From: CBDDKS01 sp965230335
Lineage (GTDB): Bacteria; Pseudomonadota; Gammaproteobacteria; Enterobacterales; Kangiellaceae
Length of the DNA: 64,000 nt
Direction of reading: 5' to 3'
NCBI GenBank assembly: GCA_965230335.1
Contig: CBDDKS010000006.1
Coordinates: 2,170,001-2,234,000 of the forward strand
Program-made: the position numbers and the translations under genes
In this document: positions 27,936 through 36,464 of the stretch, one piece after another
Position numbering within the stretch: position 1 is the stretch's first letter
How the letters are laid out: each line of letters starts with the position of its first letter
The notes under the pieces: model-generated
Database searches by the model: none
What the model was told of the DNA's origin: nothing
What the model saw: only the letters and a program-made list of their open reading frames with translations

Positions 27936-28808
27936 TTGAAAAAGGTACTGCTAAAATTATGTTATGTTATGGTCGGTGTTTATCTAATACTGTTCACACA
28001 TAATAATTATGAGTTTTCTGAATTAAAAGAGACGGATATAGAAACAGCTTACGATAAAGCTGTAGTATGGCTCGACGCCAATAGAAGCCTTATTTATGAA
28101 GAACATAACCCTATTTTATGGTGGATGTTGATTGAGTCATTAAATCATTATAAAAATAATAAGTTATACAGCATTATTCAGGAGTATAAACAGAACAATC
28201 ATGCCCGATACCTGCATACACCCTGGCGTTATTTTATACATGGAGAAATACCAACAGTTGACGATGTTGATGTGTTGGTATCTGATTACCCTGATTATAA
28301 TAAGCATTTTATTTATGCATTTACTTGTGATAAAGATTTGCAGGATGCAGACATTATTCAAAAACAAAACCGATTAAACTTTTGTTTCCAAAACCATCCT
28401 GTTTCACCTGCCTGTTTTACCCATCAGATGATGGCTTTTCGTTTTATGCAAAGAACTGAGTGCTCAGGTGATTTTGATGTTGCACAGGCTATTGATAAAC
28501 TTGCAGATTATATTCAATATCAACTGTATCTTGATCCAAGATTGGTGGATGTTTACATACAACGTGTATTGATGTTATTAGAAAGTGGTCATAAAGAAAA
28601 AGTTAGACAACGTTGGATTTATAGAATCGTGCATGGTGCCAACGAAGATGGTGGTTGGGGTGACTTTCAATCCATCATCCCTTTGTTTAATCAACAGGCG
28701 CTTGGTTTCTCCAGTCGATTGATATCTGTTGATCGTAAACAATCAACCTTTCATGCTACCGCACAAGGTGTTTTATTAATGGCACTATTAATGGAACACC
28801 AAGATTAA
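27936..28808 (+). CDS. Uncharacterised exported or membrane-anchored protein, 290 aa
   Basis: I do not recognise the family. It starts at TTG 27936, 3 bp after the patatin gene's stop, so it is probably co-transcribed. The first 20 residues (KVLLKLCYVMVGVYLILF) form a hydrophobic anchor or signal sequence. The rest looks all-alpha with many aromatics. Near the C-terminus, GANEDGGWGDFQ resembles the QW-type motif of alpha/alpha-toroid proteins such as terpene cyclases, which may reflect only a helical-barrel fold. There are four cysteines in CDKDLQ, NFCFQ, PACF and TECSG. It ends convergently 34 bp from the C25 peptidase gene. Confidence 0.6.
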   Translation: MKKVLLKLCYVMVGVYLILFTHNNYEFSELKETDIETAYDKAVVWLDANRSLIYEEHNPILWWMLIESLNHYKNNKLYSIIQEYKQNNHARYLHTPWRYFIHGEIPTVDDVDVLVSDYPDYNKHFIYAFTCDKDLQDADIIQKQNRLNFCFQNHPVSPACFTHQMMAFRFMQRTECSGDFDVAQAIDKLADYIQYQLYLDPRLVDVYIQRVLMLLESGHKEKVRQRWIYRIVHGANEDGGWGDFQSIIPLFNQQALGFSSRLISVDRKQSTFHATAQGVLLMALLMEHQD

Positions 28809-28841
28809 TTTTGAAGAATCAACAGATTTTGAGTTAAGGCG

Positions 28842-30542
28842 TTAAGGTTTATGAGAAACCACGTTAATCTGTTGAATAACCGAGTTGAGATTAACGCCAG
28901 AGACAGACACAAGTAGATTCCCCTGTGTTTTGGGATGGATTAAAATCTGGACCTCTCCTTTTTTATCAGCAATAATTGTTTTATACAGTTCGTTTTTTTT
29001 CCAAAGGGTAATAGTACTGCCTGGTGCATCAGAGATCACTTGTATATTTTGCTGACCAGTTTTTATTGTTTGAGGTATGGATAATTTAGGATAACGTGGA
29101 TTATCACTTCTCATATCCAATGTTGGATCGCCCAATAAATTAATTTCACAAAGACATAAATGATATTGATGTGCGGTTTCGCCATCTTTAATCATTTGTG
29201 CTTTGGCTTTCATTAATGCTTCACCTGTTGTCACTTGTTCTTGCATACCAATGGCCCAATATTGTGTCATGGTCATGGTAGTGCCATCCAGTTTGCCTTC
29301 GCTTATCATTAATCGATAATCATTCGGATTGGAAAAGTGCGGCTTACCAGTACGAACGGGTGCAACAACGGCAACAGAGCCCCCTTTGGGATGACGAAGT
29401 ATGTGTTCAACAATAGAAGGATCATGCTCAGAGTCATATTCGCCAGTATTACAGGAAACAGTGGTGATTAAAGGATAAGCATGCTCATTATTGAGTTGTT
29501 TGACATGAGCACTTGAAAAATGTGTATTGTTTTCAAGTATCCAGACCGGCAGATGACCATGTCCATGAATATGGAGTTTTCCTGTGGATTTATCATTAAA
29601 GAGTTTGACCATGTTTGCTGGTGATAATGGATAACTGCCAGGTTGTCCAAATGTATCCCAGGCTGTTTTGTTAAAGAAAAATCGTTTGGCGTTACCATCC
29701 CAAACTTTTGACAGATAATTATTCCAACTATTGTGCACTTTGGGTGCAGCATGACTTTCAGTATTGGTATACACCATGCGTTTTGCAAAACCAGTACTGG
29801 GATAATTGGATTCATAAGCAATGACTTTTTCAGTAAAAGCGGCAATATCTTCAGGGGTTCTCACAGGAATACGACCCAAACCTACATGACCATCAGGATA
29901 AGTAATGGCTTTTCGGTCATCATAAAACTCACCATAAATACCGTCGTTATCAGCATCCCAGTTAGTGGGACTCAAGTAAACAATATCGGTCGGTATACCT
30001 TGAGGCTCTTCTTTGTGAACCGTGGTATGTCCTCCGGGAACGAGACCTTTACCACCTGGTAGGCTGTCACCACCCAATATCACCCAACGGATGTCATGGT
30101 TATCAATATGGTCACGAATACAGAGACGAATTTTTTCCTGGATATGCTTTGCTTGATAAGTTTTTTCAATGTGCTGCACACTGATGATTTTGGTCGGTTT
30201 TCCATGCAGGGTTTTCCAGTCTGCAAAGGGCTGCCAGGCGGTGACTAATTCTTGTGAAGTAATTAATAAAACTTGATGATTGGACGGAAAGCTGCTGTCT
30301 TTTGCTGAGAGCGGAAAAGTGATTCCATACATGAACATCATGACAAACAACCAGTATGTTGTTTTATTACCAGTTGTTTTAATAAAAAGCGCAGTCGTAT
30401 TAAAACAACTGGTGATATTAAAAAACCTAGTGATATTAAAAAGTACAATGCTGTTCATGAGAATCTGTTGCTCTTTTATAATGAATACTCTGTGGAATAT
30501 GCCAAATACATGATCAATTAACAATATAATTATTGTAAACAT
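28842..30542 (-). CDS. Gingipain-type cysteine peptidase (peptidase C25), secreted
   Basis: This 566-aa reading frame contains a C25 catalytic domain: ILGGDSLPGGKG, the calcium-like acidic stretch DADNDGIYGEF, the His of KLHIHGHGHLP and the nucleophile region VSCNTGEYDS. A beta-sandwich-like C-terminal segment (about 480-566) resembles the immunoglobulin-like domain after gingipains. The first 70 residues are odd: repeated FNIT/FNTT strings coincide with a DNA inverted repeat at 30369-30413. A plausible signal peptide is YWLFVMMFMYGITFPLSA (about residues 63-80), so translation may begin later than 30542. C25 enzymes are mostly known from Bacteroidetes type IX secretion; no PorSS gene or sorting tail is seen. 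Confidence 0.8.
   Translation of the reverse strand: MFTIIILLIDHVFGIFHRVFIIKEQQILMNSIVLFNITRFFNITSCFNTTALFIKTTGNKTTYWLFVMMFMYGITFPLSAKDSSFPSNHQVLLITSQELVTAWQPFADWKTLHGKPTKIISVQHIEKTYQAKHIQEKIRLCIRDHIDNHDIRWVILGGDSLPGGKGLVPGGHTTVHKEEPQGIPTDIVYLSPTNWDADNDGIYGEFYDDRKAITYPDGHVGLGRIPVRTPEDIAAFTEKVIAYESNYPSTGFAKRMVYTNTESHAAPKVHNSWNNYLSKVWDGNAKRFFFNKTAWDTFGQPGSYPLSPANMVKLFNDKSTGKLHIHGHGHLPVWILENNTHFSSAHVKQLNNEHAYPLITTVSCNTGEYDSEHDPSIVEHILRHPKGGSVAVVAPVRTGKPHFSNPNDYRLMISEGKLDGTTMTMTQYWAIGMQEQVTTGEALMKAKAQMIKDGETAHQYHLCLCEINLLGDPTLDMRSDNPRYPKLSIPQTIKTGQQNIQVISDAPGSTITLWKKNELYKTIIADKKGEVQILIHPKTQGNLLVSVSGVNLNSVIQQINVVSHKP
30369..30413. repeat. Perfect 16-bp inverted repeat at the 5' end of the C25 peptidase frame
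   Basis: ACCAGTTGTTTTAATA at 30369-30384 is exactly reverse-complementary to 30398-30413, with a 13-nt loop. Just beyond is a direct repeat of TGATATTAAAAA. Such structure inside the first 60 codons suggests this is the untranslated leader of the peptidase gene (or an attenuator-like element) and that the true start lies downstream. Confidence 0.7.
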
Positions 30543-30559
30543 TTATGAATGATGTAAAT

Positions 30560-30582
30560 CATAAAAGATAAACAGCCCCTAG
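30560..30582 (-). repeat. Short dispersed repeat, copy 3 (minus strand)
   Basis: On the minus strand this reads TAGGGGCTGTTTATCTTTTA, the best match to the copy at 20876. It lies upstream of the C25 peptidase gene. See also 341, 49455 and 55144. Confidence 0.45.
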
Positions 30583-30714
30583 ACTTATAACTGAATCAGA
30601 TTATTTGGGTATAGTGATTGAGCTGTCAAATTCTTGTATTCATGTGCCTTCGAGCTGACGCATCAAATATGCTAATATTGGATTATCGACTTTATTGTTT
30701 AAGACACTTGAGTT

Positions 30715-32028
30715 ATGAAAAAACGAATCGTGATATTGGGTGCCGGCTATGTGGTTGCACCTTGTGTTGAATATTTATTACGGCGTCCTGAAAATCACAT
30801 CATCGTTGCCGCGCAGTTTTTAAAGGAAGCACAGGATTTAGCCAAAGATTTTACAGGCGTTGATGCTGTTGAGATAGATGCTACCAATCAGGAACAATTA
30901 ACCTCTTTAATTCAGCAGAGTGATCTCGTGATCAGTCTGGTGCCTTATGTTTTACATCCATTGATTGCCAGGGTATGTATTGTGGCCAAAGTACCTTTAG
31001 TGACAGCGTCTTATGTCAGTGATGAAATGCGCGCATTAGATGATGCTGCAAAAGCAGCGGGTGTTTTATTGTTAAATGAAATAGGATTGGATCCGGGTAT
31101 TGATCATTTGTCAACCATGCAGGTGATTGATCAGGTTAAACAGTCAGGAGGTCAAATTAAAAGTTTTGCTTCCTGGTGTGGTGGTTTGCCTTCACCAGCA
31201 TTTAATGATAATCCATTAGGTTATAAGTTTTCCTGGGCGCCCAGATCCGTATTGTTGGCACTGTTAAATCATGCCCGGTTCTTAAAAGATCATCAGCGTG
31301 TGGATGTTGAAGGGAATCAATTACTCGATTCGGCAAAACCCATTGATGTCACACCGGATTTATTATTGGAAGGTTATCCCAATCGGGATGCGACCCTGTA
31401 CCATCATTTGTATGGTTTAAAGGATGCCAGCAACCTGATACGTGGCACATTACGTTATCAGGGGTTTTGTGACATTTTTGCCGTGATTCAATCACTGGGT
31501 TTACTGTCTTTAGAAACAGAAGGCATCCCTCATTTTGATACCTGGCAGCAATGGTATGACAGTGTCCTGCTACCAGAGGCTGATCAAATACCGACAAGGG
31601 TCATAGAAGCTCTGCAGTGGTTGGGCTTTAATTCAGACATCACAATGCCTAACAACTTGAGTAGACTGGATGCGTTATGTGAGCTATTGGCACAGCGTTT
31701 AATTTATAAAGACAATGAAACAGATATGGTTGTGCTTCAGCATCGTTTTGAAATACAGGATCAGGCCAGTGACAAAACCCATTGGCTAACCAGTCGTTTG
31801 GTTGCCATGGGTGATCCGGGTGGATATTCTGCCATGGCGAAAACCGTGGGTTATCCTGTTGCTATGGCAACCCAATTGATACTGGATAAAGAGATAGATG
31901 ATGTGGGTGTACATATTCCAGTGCGATCTGTTTATTATTCAAAGATGCTGCCTTTGTTAGAGCAGGAAGGGATCTGCTTTGAAGAAACAGAATCGACAGA
32001 TGCAGTAGAGCCTTTTTTTGTTTTTTAG
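30715..32028 (+). CDS. Saccharopine dehydrogenase (LYS9/glutamate-forming type)
   Basis: This 437-aa protein has an N-terminal Rossmann domain (IVILGAGYVVAPCVEYL) and the family segments SLVPYVLHPLIARVCI, LLNEIGLDPGIDHLSTMQ and SFASWCGGLPSPAFNDNPLGYKFSW (quoted in parts), as in Lys9-type saccharopine reductases. The C-terminal lobe is complete and ends with YPVAMATQLILD. Likely reaction: saccharopine with NAD(P)+ to 2-aminoadipate semialdehyde and glutamate, or the reverse, in lysine breakdown. No LKR, LYS1-like or lysA gene is adjacent, so the pathway role is inferred from family only. Bacterial members may have other opine-type substrates. Confidence 0.8.
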   Translation: MKKRIVILGAGYVVAPCVEYLLRRPENHIIVAAQFLKEAQDLAKDFTGVDAVEIDATNQEQLTSLIQQSDLVISLVPYVLHPLIARVCIVAKVPLVTASYVSDEMRALDDAAKAAGVLLLNEIGLDPGIDHLSTMQVIDQVKQSGGQIKSFASWCGGLPSPAFNDNPLGYKFSWAPRSVLLALLNHARFLKDHQRVDVEGNQLLDSAKPIDVTPDLLLEGYPNRDATLYHHLYGLKDASNLIRGTLRYQGFCDIFAVIQSLGLLSLETEGIPHFDTWQQWYDSVLLPEADQIPTRVIEALQWLGFNSDITMPNNLSRLDALCELLAQRLIYKDNETDMVVLQHRFEIQDQASDKTHWLTSRLVAMGDPGGYSAMAKTVGYPVAMATQLILDKEIDDVGVHIPVRSVYYSKMLPLLEQEGICFEETESTDAVEPFFVF

Positions 32029-32157
32029 AACGCTCAGAAATGCCGGATGTTATAGCACCAGCATGGAAACCCGATGGTCACAGACAAACCATAGAATAAT
32101 CAAAGTTAAATGTATTAAAATGAAACATCAATAGATTTTAATAAGAGATAATAAATA

Positions 32158-33786
32158 ATGACCGAAGAAAAAGATAAGGTAGTTTTAGAGGGCCAAGAGG
32201 CTATAGATTTATATAGACAAGGTAAAGATGCCTGGAATGCCTGGGTAAAAGCAAATCCTGTCGCTGATGTGGATTTTTCCTTTCACACATTCGACAGCGA
32301 TGATGAAGTTAATGGCAAAAAAACAATTGATTTCTCAAATTTTCTATTTCCTAGAGGAAATGTTAATTTTTTAAATACAACATTTATAGCAGAAAAAATT
32401 CATTTTAAACGCACTATATTTAATGGAGGCTTCGTCGACTTTTCAGGGGCCAATTTTGGCAGTGGTGAAGTTAACTTTTCAGGGGCCAATTTTGGTGATG
32501 GGGACACACACTTTATAGAAACCAAGTTTTATGGAGAAAACGACCTAAAACCCAAACTTGGTAATGGAGGTAAGTACTTTATAGAAACCAAGTTTTGTAA
32601 AAAACACAGCAATGTATTTTTCACAAATGCTAAATTTGGAGATGGTATTGTTCATTTTGATAGAGCCGAGTTTGGAGATGGTAATTTGTTTTTTATGGAT
32701 GCAAATTTTAATTCTAAGGCAGTTTGGTTTAAAGATGCTGATTTTGGAGAGGGGGATAAGGTTGACTTCATGAAAACTAATTTTGGTAGCAGTGATGTTA
32801 ATTTTGAAAATACAAATTTTTCAAAAATATCTCAAGTGAATTTTAAAGAAACTATATTTTGTAATAGCGTTATTGTTTTTCATTTTTGTAAATTTGGAGG
32901 TGCCGCTGTCTCTTTTAAAGATGCCAAATTTATGAAGTGTGAAGTTTCTTACGAGCACGCACATTTTGACTGTAGAAATACAGAATTTAATAATGCATGC
33001 TTTGAAGAAGGCACGCTTGGTTTTGGATATTCTTCTTTTGAAAATACCAATGCGCACTTTAATAATGTGAAGTTTCTTAATAAACATACGTCATTTTATG
33101 GCTGCTATTTTGGAAAAGTCCTAGCTATAGAAGGTTGTACTTTTAACTCAATTCCTGACTTTATAAGCATCAAAATTTCTCATCATGTAGCTATAAGCAA
33201 TATAGATGTTACGTTTCCAAAAACCATGAGAATAGAGCTGCCAAACACAGAAAGTGAAAAAACACTATGCAAATATTATCCAAACAAAAGGGATGTCATA
33301 AAGTTACGCAGGCTCAAGCAGCTAGCAGGTGATGCTAAAGACCATCGTCTTGAATTGAATTTTTTTGCTGAGGAATTACGAGCCAAGCGTTATCATGAAG
33401 TAAAAGGTTTTAGATTAATCCCTAATTATCTTTATGGCTGGCTCAGTGATTTTGGTCGCAGTCTTGCACGTCCATTCTTATGGCTGGTGGTTTTTATTTT
33501 TTTACTTTTCCCTTTTGTGTATATGCAGGCATCTTGTAAAGATCCTTCATACTTTGATACTTTTAAATTTTCATTTTCACAATCTATACCACTTATTCCC
33601 ATATCCAAAACCTTAAATAAAGATGGAAAAAATGCATTATTTAATAAAAAAGATGTGAAAGGCAAAAAAGACATTTATGATATACCTCTTGTTGTTTATG
33701 GAGCTTCGATTTTTCAAAATATTAGCTCAACAGTTTTTATAGCGCTTTTCCTACTGGCATTAAGAAATAGATTTAAAATGAAATAA
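32158..33786 (+). CDS. Pentapeptide-repeat-like protein with C-terminal membrane segments, paralogue 1
   Basis: This 542-aa protein starts with a short module TEEKDKVVLEGQEAIDLY and then about 270 residues of F-centred pentapeptide-like repeats (for example FGSGEVNFSGANFGDGDTHF), likely a right-handed beta-helix. A conserved segment rich in Arg, Lys and Tyr (ELRAKRYHEVKGFRLIPNYL, near residues 403-422) joins it to two transmembrane helices (LWLVVFIFLLFPFVYM and IFQNISSTVFIALFLLAL) with the tail RNRFKMK. This N-terminal beta-helix plus 2-TM design resembles the pentapeptide/ion-channel-like families. A shorter paralogue is at 37303-38448. Function unknown. Confidence 0.75.
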   Translation: MTEEKDKVVLEGQEAIDLYRQGKDAWNAWVKANPVADVDFSFHTFDSDDEVNGKKTIDFSNFLFPRGNVNFLNTTFIAEKIHFKRTIFNGGFVDFSGANFGSGEVNFSGANFGDGDTHFIETKFYGENDLKPKLGNGGKYFIETKFCKKHSNVFFTNAKFGDGIVHFDRAEFGDGNLFFMDANFNSKAVWFKDADFGEGDKVDFMKTNFGSSDVNFENTNFSKISQVNFKETIFCNSVIVFHFCKFGGAAVSFKDAKFMKCEVSYEHAHFDCRNTEFNNACFEEGTLGFGYSSFENTNAHFNNVKFLNKHTSFYGCYFGKVLAIEGCTFNSIPDFISIKISHHVAISNIDVTFPKTMRIELPNTESEKTLCKYYPNKRDVIKLRRLKQLAGDAKDHRLELNFFAEELRAKRYHEVKGFRLIPNYLYGWLSDFGRSLARPFLWLVVFIFLLFPFVYMQASCKDPSYFDTFKFSFSQSIPLIPISKTLNKDGKNALFNKKDVKGKKDIYDIPLVVYGASIFQNISSTVFIALFLLALRNRFKMK

Positions 33787-33795
33787 CAGTTTATT

Positions 33796-34024
33796 ATGTG
33801 TGGAGGTGTCTATTATCAATTTAACAAAGAAGATATTCGGATTTATTTTCCCAATCCCAAAGCTATGCTGCCTGTGATAAAGAAGGATAAAAGCATTATT
33901 CTATTACCCTGGGGGAGAAGGGAAAAGAATCTATGTTGTCACTGTAACACCTGAAGACACAGCAGCTATTCATCATCGATGGCCCAGGATTTTGAGTGGG
34001 AGTGTTTTAAATTTAATACATTGA
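33796..34024 (+). pseudogene. Truncated SRAP/YedK-like (SOS response-associated peptidase) remnant, copy 1
   Basis: The ATG at 33796 starts MCGGVYYQF...IRIYFPNPKA..LLPWGRREK, the N-terminus of SRAP proteins, whose Cys2 forms the protein-DNA crosslink at abasic sites. After GRREK this frame soon stops, but in the +1 frame the sequence continues RIYVVTVTPEDTAAIHHRWP, the family's C-terminal part. About 130 residues between the two pieces are missing. A near-identical copy lies at 38458-38671 with the same junction. All 12 differences between the copies are synonymous if the frame is taken to change at the GAA AAG codons. It is 9 bp downstream of pentapeptide paralogue 1. Confidence 0.75.
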
Positions 34025-34261
34025 TTTCAATTTGCTATTTAATAAGGCTTGGACTTGAATTATTCTAAAACCCATTTGTATAATTGCTCAGATACATCAG
34101 TTAGTCATCGCGCGTAAATTAAGCAGTCTGACGATACTGGATTAATTTTTGTTTTTTCGACTCTAACGTCAGAAATACATACTGGTGTCTACATTGCAAT
34201 TGTGCATAAATTAGGGTAGGCTATTTCCTACGATAACTGTCAAAAAAATTAAGGTGAAATT

Positions 34262-34450
34262 GTGTTGAATCAAAATCAAGTACAAAATAAATCTGCTAAA
34301 TCCGATAAGAATAGTTCTGGCCCTATCGCCATTTCGAGTTCTGATGGAAAAGTTCATTCGGATGAGAGTTCTTTTGGTCGTCGATTAGATATGTTGCGAA
34401 AAAATACTCAATCAAAAGGATCCTGTACTCATGCTGGATGGGATAGCTAA
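34262..34450 (+). CDS. Small peptide, candidate precursor for the radical SAM/SPASM cassette
   Basis: A 62-aa frame starting at GTG 34262, with AAGGTG 5-8 nt upstream as a good ribosome binding site. The N-terminal two thirds are hydrophilic and Ser/Asn/Lys/Asp-rich (leader-like), with SSFGRRLDMLRKNTQSKG in the middle. The C-terminus KGSCTHAGWDS has a single Cys, His and Trp. Its position as first gene, 9 bp before the next frame, and its size fit a RiPP precursor modified by the adjacent maturase. A C-terminal W-D-S is the kind of aromatic-X-X tripeptide that several radical SAM enzymes crosslink, but I infer this and have not matched a known precursor family. Confidence 0.6.
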   Translation: MLNQNQVQNKSAKSDKNSSGPIAISSSDGKVHSDESSFGRRLDMLRKNTQSKGSCTHAGWDS

Positions 34451-34459
34451 AGAGCTTAA

Positions 34460-35323
34460 TTGAAAGCCAGATGTCAACTTTACCTATCAGTGAAGCTACT
34501 AATGGAACTTGCGGAAGGAATAACTTTAGCTTTTGCTAAAAACTTCGCTTCTACATCTAATTTGATTGAGTTGTCTTCTGGTGTTGAAAATGTAGGAGGA
34601 GCCCATTTCCCTTTACGGGAATGGAGATCTCCAAAGCCAGATGAATTAAAGCTTTTAACTAAAGAATCTAAGTCTTGTTCTCCAGATTCTGTTACACTTA
34701 CATCAATACCTCATCAGGAAGTCACCAATTATCGTAGCCAAATTGATGTACTCTTAGATGAATCAAAAGGATTAACAACTCGTTATTATAATAAACGCTT
34801 ACTCACAAGGGTTACTGAATGCCTCGCAAATAGTTTGGCTGCGCGAAATAAGATTGAACTGCTTTCTCACCGATCAACTGATATTCAGATAACACCACCT
34901 GGCGGTTTTGGTACCGCATATGACTTTTCTCAAAATCGTTTTGTAGGATTGCATTTGGACAACCATGACCGACTGGATACAACAGGCCGTAGAACCAGCT
35001 TTCAGGTTTTAGGTCTTAATTTGGGGCAACAAGAACGTTATCTACATTTCTTAAATTTGTCAGTAGAAAATATGATTGAAAAGCTCCGTCACTTTGGTCA
35101 TAACCTACATTACTCTCCTTCAAAAATTTCCTGTCTAACACGTGATTTTTTTAATATCTTTTTTGATTATCCGATTATTCGCATAAAGCTCAAACCTGGA
35201 TGTGCGTATATTACAACTACCCAGTATGTTGTGCACGATGGTGCACCGTCGAATACAAACGAATCCGGGCTGGATATAGCGTTGCTGGTTTCAGGAAATT
35301 TTCACTCAAATGAAGAATATTGA
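34460..35323 (+). CDS. Putative non-heme Fe(II) oxygenase-like protein (HxD...H), 287 aa
   Basis: I do not recognise the family confidently. The sequence has an HxD pair (H165, D167 in FVGLHLDNHD) and a later histidine (H259 in QYVVHDGAP), about 92 residues apart, plus Arg241 in RIKLKPGCAY. That pattern fits cupin-like or 2-oxoglutarate-type iron oxygenases. The frame opens at TTG 34460; a later ATG at 34502 is an alternative start. It overlaps the radical SAM gene by 14 bp, so the genes are translationally coupled. Inference: it modifies the cassette's peptide or a small molecule. No signal peptide or membrane segment. Confidence 0.6.
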   Translation: MKARCQLYLSVKLLMELAEGITLAFAKNFASTSNLIELSSGVENVGGAHFPLREWRSPKPDELKLLTKESKSCSPDSVTLTSIPHQEVTNYRSQIDVLLDESKGLTTRYYNKRLLTRVTECLANSLAARNKIELLSHRSTDIQITPPGGFGTAYDFSQNRFVGLHLDNHDRLDTTGRRTSFQVLGLNLGQQERYLHFLNLSVENMIEKLRHFGHNLHYSPSKISCLTRDFFNIFFDYPIIRIKLKPGCAYITTTQYVVHDGAPSNTNESGLDIALLVSGNFHSNEEY

Positions 35324-36464
35324 GTTTAAGAATTTAAATGCACTTGGTCCAGTAAAGCAATTGATTTTTCAGCTTACAAATTTTTGTAACCTTGATTGTA
35401 CTTACTGTTATCTACCCAATAGAAGCGACTCTTATATAATGCCGAAGAGTATTGCTTTAGAAACAGTCTCCAAATTAGCGAGTTCAGGTTTGCTCAGTAG
35501 GTCAGTTGAAGTTCGCTTGCATGCTGGAGAGCCTCTCATAGCCGGTGTGGAGTATTTATCAGGCTTTCTTTCAACCCTCAATATGTTCTCAACATCAAAG
35601 CTCATACATTTCAATTATAGCTTGCAAACGAACGCAACGCTTATAGATAGAAGTTTTTGTTCTCTAGCTCGAGAGTACAATATTAAAATTGGTGTTAGTT
35701 TAGATGGGCCGCAAGTCATTAATGATCGTCAGAGAATTACGCGAAGCGGTAACAGCACTTATGCAAAAGTGCTGAAGGGTATTAAAAATTTAAACTATTT
35801 TCATATACCATTCGACATTATTTGTGTATTGACACCATCAAGTTTGGACTTTCCTGAAGAATTATTTTCTTTTTTTGTAGATATCGGTGCACGTACCATT
35901 GGTTATAATCTTGAAGAAAGTGAAGGTGTAAATAAATCTTCAACTCATGCAGAAGAAAATATACTGGAACGCTATAAGTCATTTATTCAACGAACGTATG
36001 AAGTTAGTGCTAGCACAAATATTAAAATTCGCGAAATAGCAGAAATGGAGGAGTCAATTCTTTATGGAAATATTGAAAAACGCAATATTTCAAATGTGCC
36101 TTTTGCACAAGTTTCCGTGGATGCTCGAGGTCAAGTTTACACTTTTTCACCTGAGTTGCTTGGATTGAGTCATAGAAAATATGGTAATTTTAGTTTGGGG
36201 AATATACAAACCAATTCAATTAATGAAATGATTGTTAATTCAAGTCAAAGCATTATGTATACTGATATCGAACGGGGTGTAACACGCTGTCGAGACCGAT
36301 GTAAATATTTCACTGTATGTGGGGGAGGATGCCCGTCTAATAAATTGGGAGAAACGGGAAGCTTTGATGCGATGGAAACATGGCACTGCCGAGCTCGATA
36401 TAAAACACTTTCAAATGTTGTTTTAAAAGAAATAGAAAAAAGGGAGATAACTCAGAATGAATAA
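35310..36464 (+). CDS. Radical SAM/SPASM peptide-maturase-like protein
   Basis: This 384-aa protein has the radical SAM triad C26, C30, C33 in FCNLDCTYCYLPN, and family segments RLHAGEPL (usually WHGGEPL) and GVSLDGPQVINDRQR. The C-terminal SPASM domain has cysteines at 327, 331, 337, 341 and 360 (CRDRCKYFTVCGGGCPSN and WHC). These auxiliary Fe-S clusters are typical of enzymes that act on ribosomal peptides or anaerobic sulfatases (anSME-like). No sulfatase is nearby; a 62-aa peptide gene is. It overlaps the previous gene by 14 bp and the QueC-like gene by 8 bp. Role: radical-based modification of a peptide, inferred from family and context. Confidence 0.85.
   Translation: MKNIEFKNLNALGPVKQLIFQLTNFCNLDCTYCYLPNRSDSYIMPKSIALETVSKLASSGLLSRSVEVRLHAGEPLIAGVEYLSGFLSTLNMFSTSKLIHFNYSLQTNATLIDRSFCSLAREYNIKIGVSLDGPQVINDRQRITRSGNSTYAKVLKGIKNLNYFHIPFDIICVLTPSSLDFPEELFSFFVDIGARTIGYNLEESEGVNKSSTHAEENILERYKSFIQRTYEVSASTNIKIREIAEMEESILYGNIEKRNISNVPFAQVSVDARGQVYTFSPELLGLSHRKYGNFSLGNIQTNSINEMIVNSSQSIMYTDIERGVTRCRDRCKYFTVCGGGCPSNKLGETGSFDAMETWHCRARYKTLSNVVLKEIEKREITQNE

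Noticed and set aside
33796..34024. Functional SRAP (YedK) gene
   Set aside because: About 130 central residues and the reading frame are lost compared with full-length family members, so it was called a remnant.
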